Below are positions 1 through 9,350 of a stretch of 64,000 bases of DNA, one piece after another. The notes below the pieces were generated by a model. The model was not told where the DNA came from. It did not search any database and saw nothing but the letters and a program-made list of their open reading frames with translations. Positions within the stretch are counted from its first letter, which is position 1. Every line of letters starts with the position of its first letter. Both the position numbers and the translations under genes were made by a program. Source of the stretch: Methylophilaceae bacterium (GTDB taxonomy: Bacteria; Pseudomonadota; Gammaproteobacteria; Burkholderiales; Methylophilaceae). The stretch lies in assembly GCA_027488395.1 (NCBI GenBank), contig JAIYBT010000024.1, positions 17,841 through 81,840 of the forward strand. Direction: 5' to 3'.

Positions 1-120
1 TTGATAAAATAACTGCATCTTAAAGCGTTTGAATACGTCTGAAGCACTATATTAACAGGGAGATGACGCCTTTCATGCGGAACGCGCATGCTTGGTTTAG
101 CGATGGAGGTTGGCCCTGAA

Positions 121-2376
121 CTAAGACTGCAGTGTGGATAGCGACAGCAGTTGCGTCAGCGGTGCGGGTCTGGCCATTAAATAGCCCTGCAGGTAATCGC
201 ATTCCAACACGGTTAAGGTGTCTTTTTGTTCTGCGTTTTCGACCCCTTCCGCCACCACTTGGATATTCATTTGATGCGCCATTTGGATGATGGATTTACA
301 CAAAATGTAATCATACAAATTCGAGCCTAAATTTTTCACAAATGATTTATCAATTTTGAGGCATTCCACTGGATACTTTTTAAGGTAGCCGAACACTGAA
401 TAGCCTGTGCCAAAATCATCAATCGCCAATTGAATGCCTGCATCACGAATCGCTTTAATGGTGTGATCGACGGTGGGCGTCGGTTTTAAAAATAAGCCTT
501 CGGTGATTTCAAAGCAAATACAGTGACCATCCAACTGCCTCTGTTGCGTGGCCGCAATAAAGTCCAAAATGGCACTGGGATAAGAAAACTGTAGCGGTGA
601 GACATTGATGCTAATAATTAATGTACTGCCAAAATGGGCTTGAATACGCGCAAGATCTTGCAACATGATGGCAAATACTTGCTTACCAAGTTCAAGCATA
701 AAGCCAGACTCTTCAGCCAAAGGGATAAAAATATTGGGGCCGACTTGCCCGCGGGTGGGGTGTTTCCAACGTAACAAGGCCTCTGCCTTGATCAGTTCAC
801 CCGTTTTCATGTTAAAAATCGGTTGATAATCCATGTAAAACGCTTGTTGCTTGATCGCCTCGCGTAAATCATAAATCAGCGAAAATCGCGCATTGGCCTC
901 GGTAAGCATGGCGCGACTAAAAAATTGATAATGGTTTTTCCCCGCGCGTTTGGCCTCAAACATGGCGTGATCTGCATGAATAATCAGTGATTCAGCGTTG
1001 TCGCAAGTTTCAGGATAGATGGCAATACCGATACTGGCTGAGATATAAAATTGCTTGAGGTCGATGCCAAAGGGTTGTTGTAATTGATACAAAATGGCGT
1101 TGGCAATCACCTCTAAACTGGCCAAATCAACGGCATCGGGTACCAGTACAAAAAACTCATCGCCCCCTTGTCGCGCAGGTATTTCTTCCTTACCAATACA
1201 GTGACGAATGCGCTCTGCCACCATCACCAGCAACTTATCGCCAACACTATGTCCTGCGGTATCGTTAATATCTTTAAAGCCATCTAAATCAATCGTAATC
1301 AACCCAACTTGGGTCTGTTGCGCCGCGGCTAACTGGATGGCTTGCTCTAAGCGTTGTTGAAAGTAATAGCGGTTTGGTAAATCGGTTAAATAGTCATAAT
1401 TGGCCTGATGCCAAATTTTTTGTTGGTTGGCTTTTTCAATCTGCTTAAACCGCAAATAGGTCTGATAGAGCTTATAACTGCCATACAACAGCAACAATAC
1501 TAAGGCGGCGATCGATAGCCATACCCACATGCCTGGGGTATGGTCTTCTGGTTGCCAAGCCTCCACAATTTCTGGTCGGTTACTGCCAATCACCTGCAAT
1601 GCTTTTTGCATAATGCTGGTTAACTCAGGTGATTGGTCGTTCACCGCCATGCTTACCGTGGCTTTGATCGGCATTTGTCCAAGTTTGGCGACATAATCCA
1701 GCCGATGGTAGGCAATGTGGTAATCCACAATCGTTTCGTTACCGACATAGGCATCGACTTCATGATTTTTAAGTTTTGCAAACGCCTCATCTGCTAGCTC
1801 TACATACACCAGCCGCATCTCTGGATATTGTGCCAACAACGCTTGCGCCAAACCGCCATGCTTAAACACCGCCACGCGATATTGTTTGATGGCATCCACC
1901 TTATCCATCAAGGGCAGTAATGCGGTTTGTTCCTTGTGAATATAGATGGCAATCGGCATATTGAGATGCGGCTGCGCAATTGGGGTGAAGCCTGCAAGGC
2001 GGTGTGTTTTTACATTTACACTAGAAACAACACCAATGCGGGCCCAGTCAGCGGCGGTTTCGGGGTAGGCTTGCAATTTAAAATGCAACCCAGTGAGCTG
2101 CGCCGTCAGGTCCAAATAATCAATACTAATGCCACGAAAGTGACCACTTTCAAGCTTAAATTCTATTGGCATCCATCCGCTTTTAACCGCGACATTGACC
2201 TGCGGATGCGCTTTAATCCAAGCTTGTTCTTGGGCCGTCAGCGAGATATTTTGCTTGGTCAGACTAGAATCGACGGTATCAATCAAATCATTTTCTGCGG
2301 CCATGACCGGGGTGAGCAACCGACAGGTGATGCACACCAAACCAACCCAATGGATTAAATTGCGCTTCAAGCTCAC
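121..2376 (-). CDS. Periplasmic-sensor GGDEF-EAL c-di-GMP protein
   Basis: A 751-residue inner-membrane signalling protein. A signal peptide (about 1-27, ending VMAA) is followed by a bacterial solute-binding type 3 domain (about 48-275) that would sit in the periplasm. A single membrane helix follows (about 283-305), then cytoplasmic GGDEF (about 325-485, intact motif at 404-408) and EAL (about 495-745, EAL at 532-534, DDFGTGYS at 653-660). Both output domains look catalytically complete, so it could both make and degrade c-di-GMP; which dominates cannot be told from sequence. The SBP domain suggests binding of an amino acid or similar small ligand (inference). It is a single gene with no obvious operon partner. 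Confidence 0.9.
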   Translation of the reverse strand: MSLKRNLIHWVGLVCITCRLLTPVMAAENDLIDTVDSSLTKQNISLTAQEQAWIKAHPQVNVAVKSGWMPIEFKLESGHFRGISIDYLDLTAQLTGLHFKLQAYPETAADWARIGVVSSVNVKTHRLAGFTPIAQPHLNMPIAIYIHKEQTALLPLMDKVDAIKQYRVAVFKHGGLAQALLAQYPEMRLVYVELADEAFAKLKNHEVDAYVGNETIVDYHIAYHRLDYVAKLGQMPIKATVSMAVNDQSPELTSIMQKALQVIGSNRPEIVEAWQPEDHTPGMWVWLSIAALVLLLLYGSYKLYQTYLRFKQIEKANQQKIWHQANYDYLTDLPNRYYFQQRLEQAIQLAAAQQTQVGLITIDLDGFKDINDTAGHSVGDKLLVMVAERIRHCIGKEEIPARQGGDEFFVLVPDAVDLASLEVIANAILYQLQQPFGIDLKQFYISASIGIAIYPETCDNAESLIIHADHAMFEAKRAGKNHYQFFSRAMLTEANARFSLIYDLREAIKQQAFYMDYQPIFNMKTGELIKAEALLRWKHPTRGQVGPNIFIPLAEESGFMLELGKQVFAIMLQDLARIQAHFGSTLIISINVSPLQFSYPSAILDFIAATQQRQLDGHCICFEITEGLFLKPTPTVDHTIKAIRDAGIQLAIDDFGTGYSVFGYLKKYPVECLKIDKSFVKNLGSNLYDYILCKSIIQMAHQMNIQVVAEGVENAEQKDTLTVLECDYLQGYLMARPAPLTQLLSLSTLQS

Positions 2377-2835
2377 GGTGTTGTGCTCTTTGTTGTCATT
2401 ACTATGTTCTCAATCCCGTTACAAAACCTATTTTTTCAAGACGGCGTTTTTTTACACTTTGTTTAGCTTGATTGTTTGGCGACGAAACAACCACCCTGAT
2501 CTCAATCATCCACGACAACAGACAGCGGCTTTTACAGATGACAATTGGCCGTGTGATTGCGGTCTATGTTGACGTTCCCGCGATCAGGGCACCATTCATC
2601 CCAGATAGCGTTTGTAGGACCCTCTTTCTAAAACAATCTATCCAATACTATCTAAAAATCCTGTTTGGACAATCCTGATTTTAGAATCCTATTGGAAAGT
2701 CTCTCTAGCAGGATGAATCTCTAATGATCATTCATCTCACTGGCAAGTCGCTTTATCGAAATATTAACGGCAACATGCCTCTGAAACTGTATAGCCATGC
2801 CAGTGTATATTTCATATTTTTTGCGCACGTAATCA
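2377..2835. other. Intergenic region, no supported gene
   Basis: This 459-base gap lies upstream of the GGDEF-EAL gene and downstream of cspA. It is AT-rich and presumably holds the promoter of the GGDEF-EAL gene. Short imperfect repeats of AATCCT occur around 2655-2695. The short plus-strand frames here have no ribosome-binding site or protein-like composition, so I do not call a gene. Confidence 0.5.
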
Positions 2836-2839
2836 ACAA

Positions 2840-2864
2840 AAAAGCCCTGTTATCCAGGGCTTTT
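2840..2864 (-). terminator. Rho-independent terminator of cspA
   Basis: Ten-base stem (2840-2849 with 2855-2864) and five-base loop. Read on the minus strand, the right arm ends in a T run just after the cspA stop. Confidence 0.85.
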
Positions 2865-2902
2865 ATGATGGTCTTCTGGCCGCTTATCACAGCGGCATTT
2901 GC

Positions 2903-3109
2903 TTATTCAGCTTCGCGAATATTTGAAGCTTGTTGACCTTTAGGGCCAGTGGTCACTTCAAAGCTTACACGTTGGTTTTCACGCAAGGTTTTAAAGCCTT
3001 GTGCTTGAATTGCAGAGAAGTGTGCAAACAAATCTTGTCCGCCATCGTCAGGGGTAATGAAGCCAAAACCTTTAGAGTCGTTAAACCATTTTACGGTACC
3101 TAATGCCAT
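2903..3109 (-). CDS. cspA: Cold-shock domain protein (CspA family)
   Basis: A 68-residue single cold-shock-domain protein that binds single-stranded RNA/DNA and acts as an RNA chaperone. The RNP1 motif (KGFGFI) and RNP2-like motif (LFAHF) are present. I start it at the ATG at 3109, giving the family start [10 protein letters not shown] and preceded by AAGGAAAT. The longer open frame to 3205 is 5' leader. The stretch between this start and the next gene (about 240 bases) would allow the long leader typical of cold-inducible csp mRNAs. Which CspA paralogue it is cannot be said. Confidence 0.95.
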   Translation of the reverse strand: MALGTVKWFNDSKGFGFITPDDGGQDLFAHFSAIQAQGFKTLRENQRVSFEVTTGPKGQQASNIREAE

Positions 3110-3347
3110 GATATTTCCTTTAAAAAATAAATCGGTGAATTGCAGGGAAAGCTCCCAAGAGCGAAACGAAAGCTGAATGGGTGATGAAAAAATACCCTTG
3201 GACACACCTTGAAATTTTTAAAAGGGTGATCTTGCTACTACAGGTAAAAAATCCAACAACAACTACGATGCTTAAATATCGCAACAGCTACTATGGCTGA
3301 TATCAGGGCCATTGGCAAGCCTGAAAGGGTGCTTTCACGAAAATTTC

Positions 3348-4505
3348 TTATTGCGATTGACCGACGGGTAAGACCCTGTTGAGATGCAACCAGCCCACTC
3401 CAGCTGCGAGTAAAGAGCCCGCTAAAATCGCTAATTTTGCATCATTGATCATCGCTGCCTGATCAGCAAACGCCAAGTTAGTGATGAAAATCGACATGGT
3501 AAATCCAATGCCGCCCAGCATGCCCGCACCAAGCAAATATGACCAGCGGCACGCTTGTGGCAATTGACACCAGCCAATAGCGACCGCTAAGCGACTGGCC
3601 AACATGACGCCCAACGGTTTGCCAACAAGCAGCCCGACAATAATGCCTACGCTATTGGGATGGGAAATGAGGGATTGCACGGCTTGTGCAGAAATGGCAA
3701 CGCCAGTGTTGGCAAAAGCAAATAGCGGCAATATCAACAATGCCACGGGGAAATGTAAGCTGTGTTCTAAGCGGTAGGAAGGGGAAGTACGCGTCACATG
3801 CGAGGCCGTAAAGGGAATGGCAAACGCCAGTGCAATGCCTGCCAAAGTGGCGTGCACCCCTGACTGCAAGGTCAACCACCACATTAACGCCCCACCCAAT
3901 ACGTAAGGCCAGAGCGTTTCCACTTTGCAACGGTTAAATACCACTAACACCGCCCATACGACGAGGGCGGCCACCAAGTATGCCAACTGAATTTTAGCCG
4001 AATAAAATAACGCTATCATCACGGCAGCGCCTAAGTCATCCATCACCGCAAATGCGACTAGAAATACTTTGAGCGCGGGCGGCACACGCGGCCCGAACAC
4101 AGATAACACAGCGAGCGCAAACGCAATATCCGTTGCCATCGGGATACCGACACCCGCTTGGGTTGGAGTACCCTGATTCAACAGCACATGACACAAGGCA
4201 GGCATGGCCATGCCACCGATCGCTGCAATGATCGGTAACAAAGCATGCGAAAAACGCGACAGCTCCCCCACATAGAGCTCACGTTCAAGCTCTAAGCCTA
4301 TCAATAAAAAAAAGATCGCCATCAAACCATCATTGACCCAATGTTCCAAGCTTAAGCCAAACACATGCACATGCCAAAAGGCTTGGTAATGTGTCAACAA
4401 AGGGCTACTGGCAACGAGCAAGGCCAACACCGTGGCCATCAGCAACAACCCACCACTTGCTTGTTCACTGGCAAAAAAACGCTGAAATGTGTGACTTAAC
4501 CGCAT
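3348..4505 (-). CDS. nhaA: Na+/H+ antiporter NhaA
   Basis: A 385-residue polytopic inner-membrane antiporter, close to the 388 residues of the E. coli protein. It exchanges cytoplasmic Na+ for external H+ for salt and pH homeostasis. The signature MATDIAFALAVLSVFG with its conserved Asp and the DDLGA pair, which forms the ion-binding site in the family, are intact. It begins MRLSHTFQRFFASEQASGG, a typical NhaA N-terminus. The NhaR-like regulator at 9926 is not adjacent and faces the dab genes, so it is probably not the regulator of this gene. Confidence 0.95.
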   Translation of the reverse strand: MRLSHTFQRFFASEQASGGLLLMATVLALLVASSPLLTHYQAFWHVHVFGLSLEHWVNDGLMAIFFLLIGLELERELYVGELSRFSHALLPIIAAIGGMAMPALCHVLLNQGTPTQAGVGIPMATDIAFALAVLSVFGPRVPPALKVFLVAFAVMDDLGAAVMIALFYSAKIQLAYLVAALVVWAVLVVFNRCKVETLWPYVLGGALMWWLTLQSGVHATLAGIALAFAIPFTASHVTRTSPSYRLEHSLHFPVALLILPLFAFANTGVAISAQAVQSLISHPNSVGIIVGLLVGKPLGVMLASRLAVAIGWCQLPQACRWSYLLGAGMLGGIGFTMSIFITNLAFADQAAMINDAKLAILAGSLLAAGVGWLHLNRVLPVGQSQ

Positions 4506-4586
4506 GACAAACCCTTATGAATATTGACCGAATCGTTGCACTGCCCATGCACAGCACACCTTATCGTTAAGACCTAGCGATTGGCA

Positions 4587-5669
4587 TTAATCGCCAATGG
4601 TGAACCCAATGCCGAGCATGGTTTGCGCGTGATTATAATCAAGCAGGGAAACGCCATAACCGGTGGCTAACATGGCATACAACCGCAAGCTTTCACTCAC
4701 AAATGGCTTATATTGCACATCCAACTTCATATAGCCTTTGTTATCGCTGCGTAAATTGTTGCGCAACACAAGATTGGCTGCAGTGGTACGCGCCGCGTTA
4801 TCCCAACGCAGGTTGACATCGCCATCGCCTAAATAGCGACGAATATCTGGGTTGTCGTCGTCACGCTGATTTTCTGGAATGCGCCACCAAGGCCGCACCA
4901 ACAGGGTGTAATGCGGATTGAGTTGCCAACCTGCTTGTAAATACACACGATTCCAACTTCGTGATATTGGGGTCGCACGCCCATTTGATTCATGTATGAC
5001 ACCGAGATTCAGCAAGTCTGGCATGCCAGCCCAAGCTTTATTTTGCAGCGTTTCGCCAGCACCTAAAGACAAGATCAGTTCAGGTGCATAATTGTGCTCA
5101 CGCATGGGCCGCGATTGGTCCTCATTGTATAACTGCCAATAAGATTGCTGTGTATAGGCGGCCCACAAACGCATGCTATTCACCCACTTGTTTTGTGGTA
5201 AATAGTCTGACAAGTTTTTCAGTTGTGTTTTTAGGCTCAGCTGAAAATGGATATCGTTGTGATCAAGCGCGCGATCTTGTCCGCTGGCGCGAGACGGCGA
5301 ACTGGGTACGTCATTCGGATTACTGGCATAACTGGTCACAATGTAATTGAGTTGATGCGTTTCCAGATCCGTGAAATGTAAGGTTTCCTCACGATTGAGA
5401 TGCCATTTTCGCGCTAAATACCTCGTCTGCTCGGTCACTGACTCAATCAATTGCGCTTGTTTTGGAGCCAGTATGATGGGCACTGGTGCTGCGCTCGCGT
5501 ATTCAGCAGCGATTTTGTCAAAACACACCAAACGTCGCGTTGCATCCGTGGCAAACTCGGTATGGCAGGTGCGTAACGCTTGCGCGAGGTCTGGTGTGGC
5601 TGCCCACACCGCAGGTGCTGCCATTAGGCTAACCATGCAGGTAACACGTGATAAAAGATTACGGGTCAT
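4587..5669 (-). CDS. pldA: Outer-membrane phospholipase A (PldA-like)
   Basis: A 360-residue precursor with signal peptide (MTRNLLSRVTCMVSLMAAPAVWAA). The start at 5669 is chosen because AGAGG lies just upstream and the signal peptide begins there. The catalytic motif HESNG falls at about 226-230 (His226, Ser228), followed by the family stretch ISRSWNRVYL; in OMPLA these form the active site of a calcium-dependent 12-strand beta-barrel that hydrolyses phospholipids in the outer leaflet. Between signal peptide and barrel is an extra region of about 60 residues with two cysteines (RTC and LVCFDKIA) that E. coli PldA lacks. Its role is unknown. Confidence 0.9.
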   Translation of the reverse strand: MTRNLLSRVTCMVSLMAAPAVWAATPDLAQALRTCHTEFATDATRRLVCFDKIAAEYASAAPVPIILAPKQAQLIESVTEQTRYLARKWHLNREETLHFTDLETHQLNYIVTSYASNPNDVPSSPSRASGQDRALDHNDIHFQLSLKTQLKNLSDYLPQNKWVNSMRLWAAYTQQSYWQLYNEDQSRPMREHNYAPELILSLGAGETLQNKAWAGMPDLLNLGVIHESNGRATPISRSWNRVYLQAGWQLNPHYTLLVRPWWRIPENQRDDDNPDIRRYLGDGDVNLRWDNAARTTAANLVLRNNLRSDNKGYMKLDVQYKPFVSESLRLYAMLATGYGVSLLDYNHAQTMLGIGFTIGD

Positions 5670-5786
5670 AAAGTGCCTCTGTAATTGCAATGTGGCCAAG
5701 GCTTGGGCTTGCCAAGCTTGCATGGCCTGCGCTGTTGTCGGAGGATACAGTCAATGCAGAGAAAACGCTGTGGTAAGCACTGATTG

Positions 5787-6845
5787 CTAGGGCGCAGGGT
5801 TCATCATGATTAAATGGTACTGCTCAATCTCGGCCAGTGTCGCCGCATCTAGCTTCATTTGATAAGCAGCAATATTCGCTTGCAACTGTGACATCGTCGT
5901 GGCACCAATAATAGTCGTGGTGACAAACCAGCGGTGATAGACAAAACTAAGTGCCAATTGGGTTGGCGTTAAACCATGTGCCCGCGCCAACGCAGCGTAG
6001 GCGCTACTAGCCGCGGCCACCCCTGGTTTTTTATAGCGTTGCGAATAGCCTAAAAACTGCGTGATACGGCCGAGGGCTTGCGGGTCATCGATATATTTGC
6101 CCGTCAAATGGCCAAATGCCAATGGCGAATAAGCCGCCAAACTGACACCTTCACGGTAGAGCACTTCGCTCATGCCAAACTCCATGCCACGGTTCATTAA
6201 GTTATAACAGTTTTGCAACACCGCCACTTTGGGTAAGCCTTGCTGTTTGGCAACACGTAAAAACTCCATCAACCCCCAAGGCTGCTCATTGCTTAAGCCA
6301 ATCGCGCGGATTTTGCCTGCTTTGACCAAGCCATCAAGCACTTCTAATTGGGTTTGAATCGGCACCCAATCGATCGGTTTGCCTGCTGCATCTTGCTCTG
6401 CAGTTGGATCAAACTGGTATTGCCCAAACATCGGCACGTTGCGCTCTGGCCAGTGCAAATACAGCACATCTAAATAATCTGTTTGAAGGCGCTTTAAACT
6501 CTCGTGCACGGCCGTCTGAATGTTGTTGGCATCGAGTGCTGAGGGGCCGCCACGAATCCAATGCATGCCACGGCGCGGACCCGCTACTTTGCTGGCCAAC
6601 ACAAACCGATCACGCGGTTGATGTTTAATCCATTCCCCTAAGATGGATTCGGTGCGGGTTACGGTCTCGGCACGTGGCGGCACCGGATACATTTCAGCCG
6701 TATCGATAAAGTTGATGCCCTGACCCATGGCATAGTCGAGTTGATCATTGGCGTCGGCTTGGGTATTTTGGTCGCCATAGGTCATGGTGCCTAAGGTGAC
6801 TTTTGAAACGCGAATTTGGCTTTCGCCAAGGGTGGTGTATTCCAT
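5787..6845 (-). CDS. tas: NADP(H)-dependent aldo/keto reductase, Tas-like
   Basis: A 352-residue aldo/keto reductase with a TIM-barrel fold, near the 346 residues of E. coli Tas. The tetrad positions are visible: Asp and Tyr in FIDTAEMYPVP, Lys in LASKVAG, His in VLYLHWPER. It would reduce carbonyl compounds with NADPH in the cytoplasm; the natural substrate of Tas-type enzymes is not settled. I start it at the ATG at 6845 (MEYTTLGESQIRVSKV), the family N-terminus. The open frame runs upstream through a low-complexity tandem repeat that is probably not translated. Confidence 0.9.
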   Translation of the reverse strand: MEYTTLGESQIRVSKVTLGTMTYGDQNTQADANDQLDYAMGQGINFIDTAEMYPVPPRAETVTRTESILGEWIKHQPRDRFVLASKVAGPRRGMHWIRGGPSALDANNIQTAVHESLKRLQTDYLDVLYLHWPERNVPMFGQYQFDPTAEQDAAGKPIDWVPIQTQLEVLDGLVKAGKIRAIGLSNEQPWGLMEFLRVAKQQGLPKVAVLQNCYNLMNRGMEFGMSEVLYREGVSLAAYSPLAFGHLTGKYIDDPQALGRITQFLGYSQRYKKPGVAAASSAYAALARAHGLTPTQLALSFVYHRWFVTTTIIGATTMSQLQANIAAYQMKLDAATLAEIEQYHLIMMNPAP

Positions 6846-6898
6846 GTGAGTATCCAAATCAATCCCTGAGAGGGCTATCAGCAAAGCGATGATCTCAA

Positions 6899-6941
6899 AG
6901 CCTAGATCAATGCCAAGATCAAAGCCAAGATCAAAGCCTAG
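6899..6941. repeat. 12-bp tandem repeat, about 3.6 copies
   Basis: Units at 6899-6910, 6911-6922 and 6923-6934 plus a partial unit at 6935-6941. The consensus is AGCCAAGATCAA with one or two changes per unit. It lies in the divergent promoter region between the aldo/keto reductase and the diguanylate cyclase. Confidence 0.85.
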
Positions 6942-7146
6942 TAGTATAAGCCGATTGAGCGTCTCCATGCGGCACGGTTCCAAGGTCTTGCCAATTTCTT
7001 ATTGAACATTCAACGCCAATTGATGCAAAGCCAGACAGATACACGGCTAGATGGATTACCAGATAACTGCATGCGATGCGCAATCGCTTTTCCCCATCGA
7101 CACCCCGCCATAGCAAAGTTTAACAAGTCTTGAAGGGCGATGCGGG

Positions 7147-8346
7147 ATGGTTTTTGATACGATACGCAACTATGTGTTTATTTCAATGAATGCCTGCAAC
7201 ATGTTTGCTTTGATCCACGGTTCAGAAGAAGTGTTACGTGCTCGCTACCGCAGCTTATTACAAGATGTGCCCGTGGCTATTCTGACCGCACTGTGTGCCA
7301 TTGTGATCCAAATCATTGCCTTTTATGGCAGTGTGGATTGGAAACTCTCTACCTTGTTTCCCCTGTTGCGCATGTTGGTTGCCAGCGCTGTGTTGCTGTA
7401 TTGGTTTACTTTTAAAAATGACACCCCCAGCCTGTCGCTGATCCGCAAACGCATGTGGGCAATTGGTGCGGTGATGATGATCTCCGCCTTACTCAACTTT
7501 AACCGTAATTTGCAGTTACTCGCACACACTGGCAGTGATTTTCATTACTTTATGATTTTCCACACCACCATGTATGGCTTATGTTTTGCGTTTATTTTGA
7601 GCCGCATGGGCATCATCGCTTATCTCTTCAATTTTATTTTTATTTCATCGGCCCTACTGTGTATCTTTTATGGCCAAGTGGAACATCGCTATGCCTTAAC
7701 CGCCCTGCTCATTATGTTTGAAGTGGGTATGCTGGTTGCCATGCACACCAGCAACAAAACCTTTAACCGCCTAGTTACCGTTACCACCGATACGCAACAA
7801 CTATTGGAAGAAAACCAGCGACTGGCCTATCAAGATGAACTCACGCAACTGCCAAACCGCAGACTATTTTTTCAGCAGCTAGAAGCACAGTTATCCGAGG
7901 CCAAACGCAAACAAGAAGGGTTTGCCGTCGGCATTTTAGATCTCGACCAATTTAAACCCGTAAATGACCAATGTGGCCACCACACGGGGGACCAAGTACT
8001 TAAGGTGATCGGCACGCGTTTACTGCGCTTGAACACGGCGCATTTGCAATGTTATCGCTTGGGCGGTGATGAATTTGCATTTTTAATACAAGGGGATTTG
8101 CGCGCACAGGTCCTGCACGCCTTAGCAAACACCCTGAATCAAACAATTCATCAGCCGATTCAGGTGCACGCACACACGTTTAAATTGTTTGCTTCCATCG
8201 GTGCTTGTCTATATGGGCACGATGCCGCAAGTGGCCAACTGCTCTACGAGCAGGCAGATGCTGCGCTGTATCAAGCCAAAAGGCAAGGTGGCGCGCAATT
8301 AATGCTATTTACTGACATGGCCACTAAACAGCAAAAAGCAAGTTGA
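7147..8346 (+). CDS. Membrane diguanylate cyclase (GGDEF)
   Basis: A 399-residue protein. The N-terminal half (about 40-205) has roughly six hydrophobic segments of an unassigned membrane sensor type. The C-terminal GGDEF domain runs from about 222 to 390, with DELTQLPNRR at its start and an intact GGDEF at 306-310. It probably makes c-di-GMP from GTP at the inner membrane. No EAL or HD-GYP domain is attached. The start at 7147 is uncertain: no strong Shine-Dalgarno is seen and in-frame ATGs lie at codons 14 and 19. It converges on the fecR-like gene. Confidence 0.88.
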   Translation: MVFDTIRNYVFISMNACNMFALIHGSEEVLRARYRSLLQDVPVAILTALCAIVIQIIAFYGSVDWKLSTLFPLLRMLVASAVLLYWFTFKNDTPSLSLIRKRMWAIGAVMMISALLNFNRNLQLLAHTGSDFHYFMIFHTTMYGLCFAFILSRMGIIAYLFNFIFISSALLCIFYGQVEHRYALTALLIMFEVGMLVAMHTSNKTFNRLVTVTTDTQQLLEENQRLAYQDELTQLPNRRLFFQQLEAQLSEAKRKQEGFAVGILDLDQFKPVNDQCGHHTGDQVLKVIGTRLLRLNTAHLQCYRLGGDEFAFLIQGDLRAQVLHALANTLNQTIHQPIQVHAHTFKLFASIGACLYGHDAASGQLLYEQADAALYQAKRQGGAQLMLFTDMATKQQKAS

Positions 8347-8360
8347 TCACGACAATCAGG

Positions 8361-9350
8361 TTAAAACGGCTGCGGCTCAATGACCAACGCTTCTTTTTGC
8401 ATATTAAGCGTGACGGGTAAATAGTGGGGCAACGTCTTGATAAAGGTTTCGATCTCACTCGTATGAATGACGGCATTCACTTTAGGCGTTTGATTGCCAA
8501 AAAACATGGCTTTGACAGCAGGGATGCGGTAGCGCGACAAGGTGTCAGCGACCTCAAACATATCTGCTCGGTCAAACACGATGCGATTGTGGACAAAGCT
8601 AAACCCATCTGCCGCATTGCGCTGCACCAGATGCGGCGCAAACGTTTGCTCAATTTCTGCCACCTCCCCTTGATGCAACAGGCGTGGACTGGTATCTCTA
8701 TCCGTCCGCGCCAGGCTGACTTGGCCATGATCGACACTGATACGCAGTTTTTGGCTCAGTAGATTGACGGCAAAACGTGCGCCTAACACCTTTACTGTTG
8801 CGTGTGCTGTTTCAACCACAAATGGCCTTTGGGGGTCTTTGGCGACTTCAAAAATCGCTTCGCCTTGCTTGAGTTTTACGATACGACGATCGCGGTAAAA
8901 CACAATCTCCATCACCGTGTTGGCATTTGCGGTTACCACGGAGCCATCATCCAATGTTCTTTTCAATATTTGCGCCATGGCGGTCACTTGCACTTGGCTT
9001 GAGCGTGGCGCAGCTTGCCATTGCATATAATACGCGCGGCTCACAAAACCCAACGCCACACTCAGCAAACATGCCAAGATGAAGTATCCAAGCTTGCTTA
9101 ATCTATGGTGGCTAGCTCGGTCTGCCAACAAACAAGTTGACGTATCTGCGATTGAATTTGGGAGATGGGTCTTGTCTGCACGTAACTGTTCCATCGTGGC
9201 TTCGACCCTCTGATAAGCACGTCGATGCCGTTCGTCCGTCATCAACCACATTTCAAATGAAGTCCGTTCAAGCGCATCTGGCGCAGACGCTTGTATCCGC
9301 GCATACCAGCGTGCGGCAACTTGTCGAATGGTTTCGTCTTTATATCGCAT
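8361..9350 (-). CDS. FecR-family transmembrane anti-sigma factor, orphan
   Basis: A 329-residue protein with the FecR architecture: an N-terminal cytoplasmic domain (DUF4880-like, residues 1-60, with ARWYARIQ and FEMWLMTDERHRRAYQ), one membrane helix (about 86-105), a periplasmic FecR domain (about 125-225), and a C-terminal secretin/TonB-like short domain. Family members relay a signal from a TonB-dependent receptor to an ECF sigma factor, usually encoded next door. Here there is no sigma factor or receptor on either side: the upstream neighbour is a 575-base gap and the downstream neighbour a cyclase. A partial Fur-box-like sequence lies at 9458-9472. Confidence 0.85.
   Translation of the reverse strand: MRYKDETIRQVAARWYARIQASAPDALERTSFEMWLMTDERHRRAYQRVEATMEQLRADKTHLPNSIADTSTCLLADRASHHRLSKLGYFILACLLSVALGFVSRAYYMQWQAAPRSSQVQVTAMAQILKRTLDDGSVVTANANTVMEIVFYRDRRIVKLKQGEAIFEVAKDPQRPFVVETAHATVKVLGARFAVNLLSQKLRISVDHGQVSLARTDRDTSPRLLHQGEVAEIEQTFAPHLVQRNAADGFSFVHNRIVFDRADMFEVADTLSRYRIPAVKAMFFGNQTPKVNAVIHTSEIETFIKTLPHYLPVTLNMQKEALVIEPQPF

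Noticed and set aside
1927..2358. 143-codon plus-strand frame opposite the GGDEF-EAL gene
   Set aside because: It mirrors the signal peptide and SBP coding region, has no ribosome-binding site and its composition is that of an antisense shadow.
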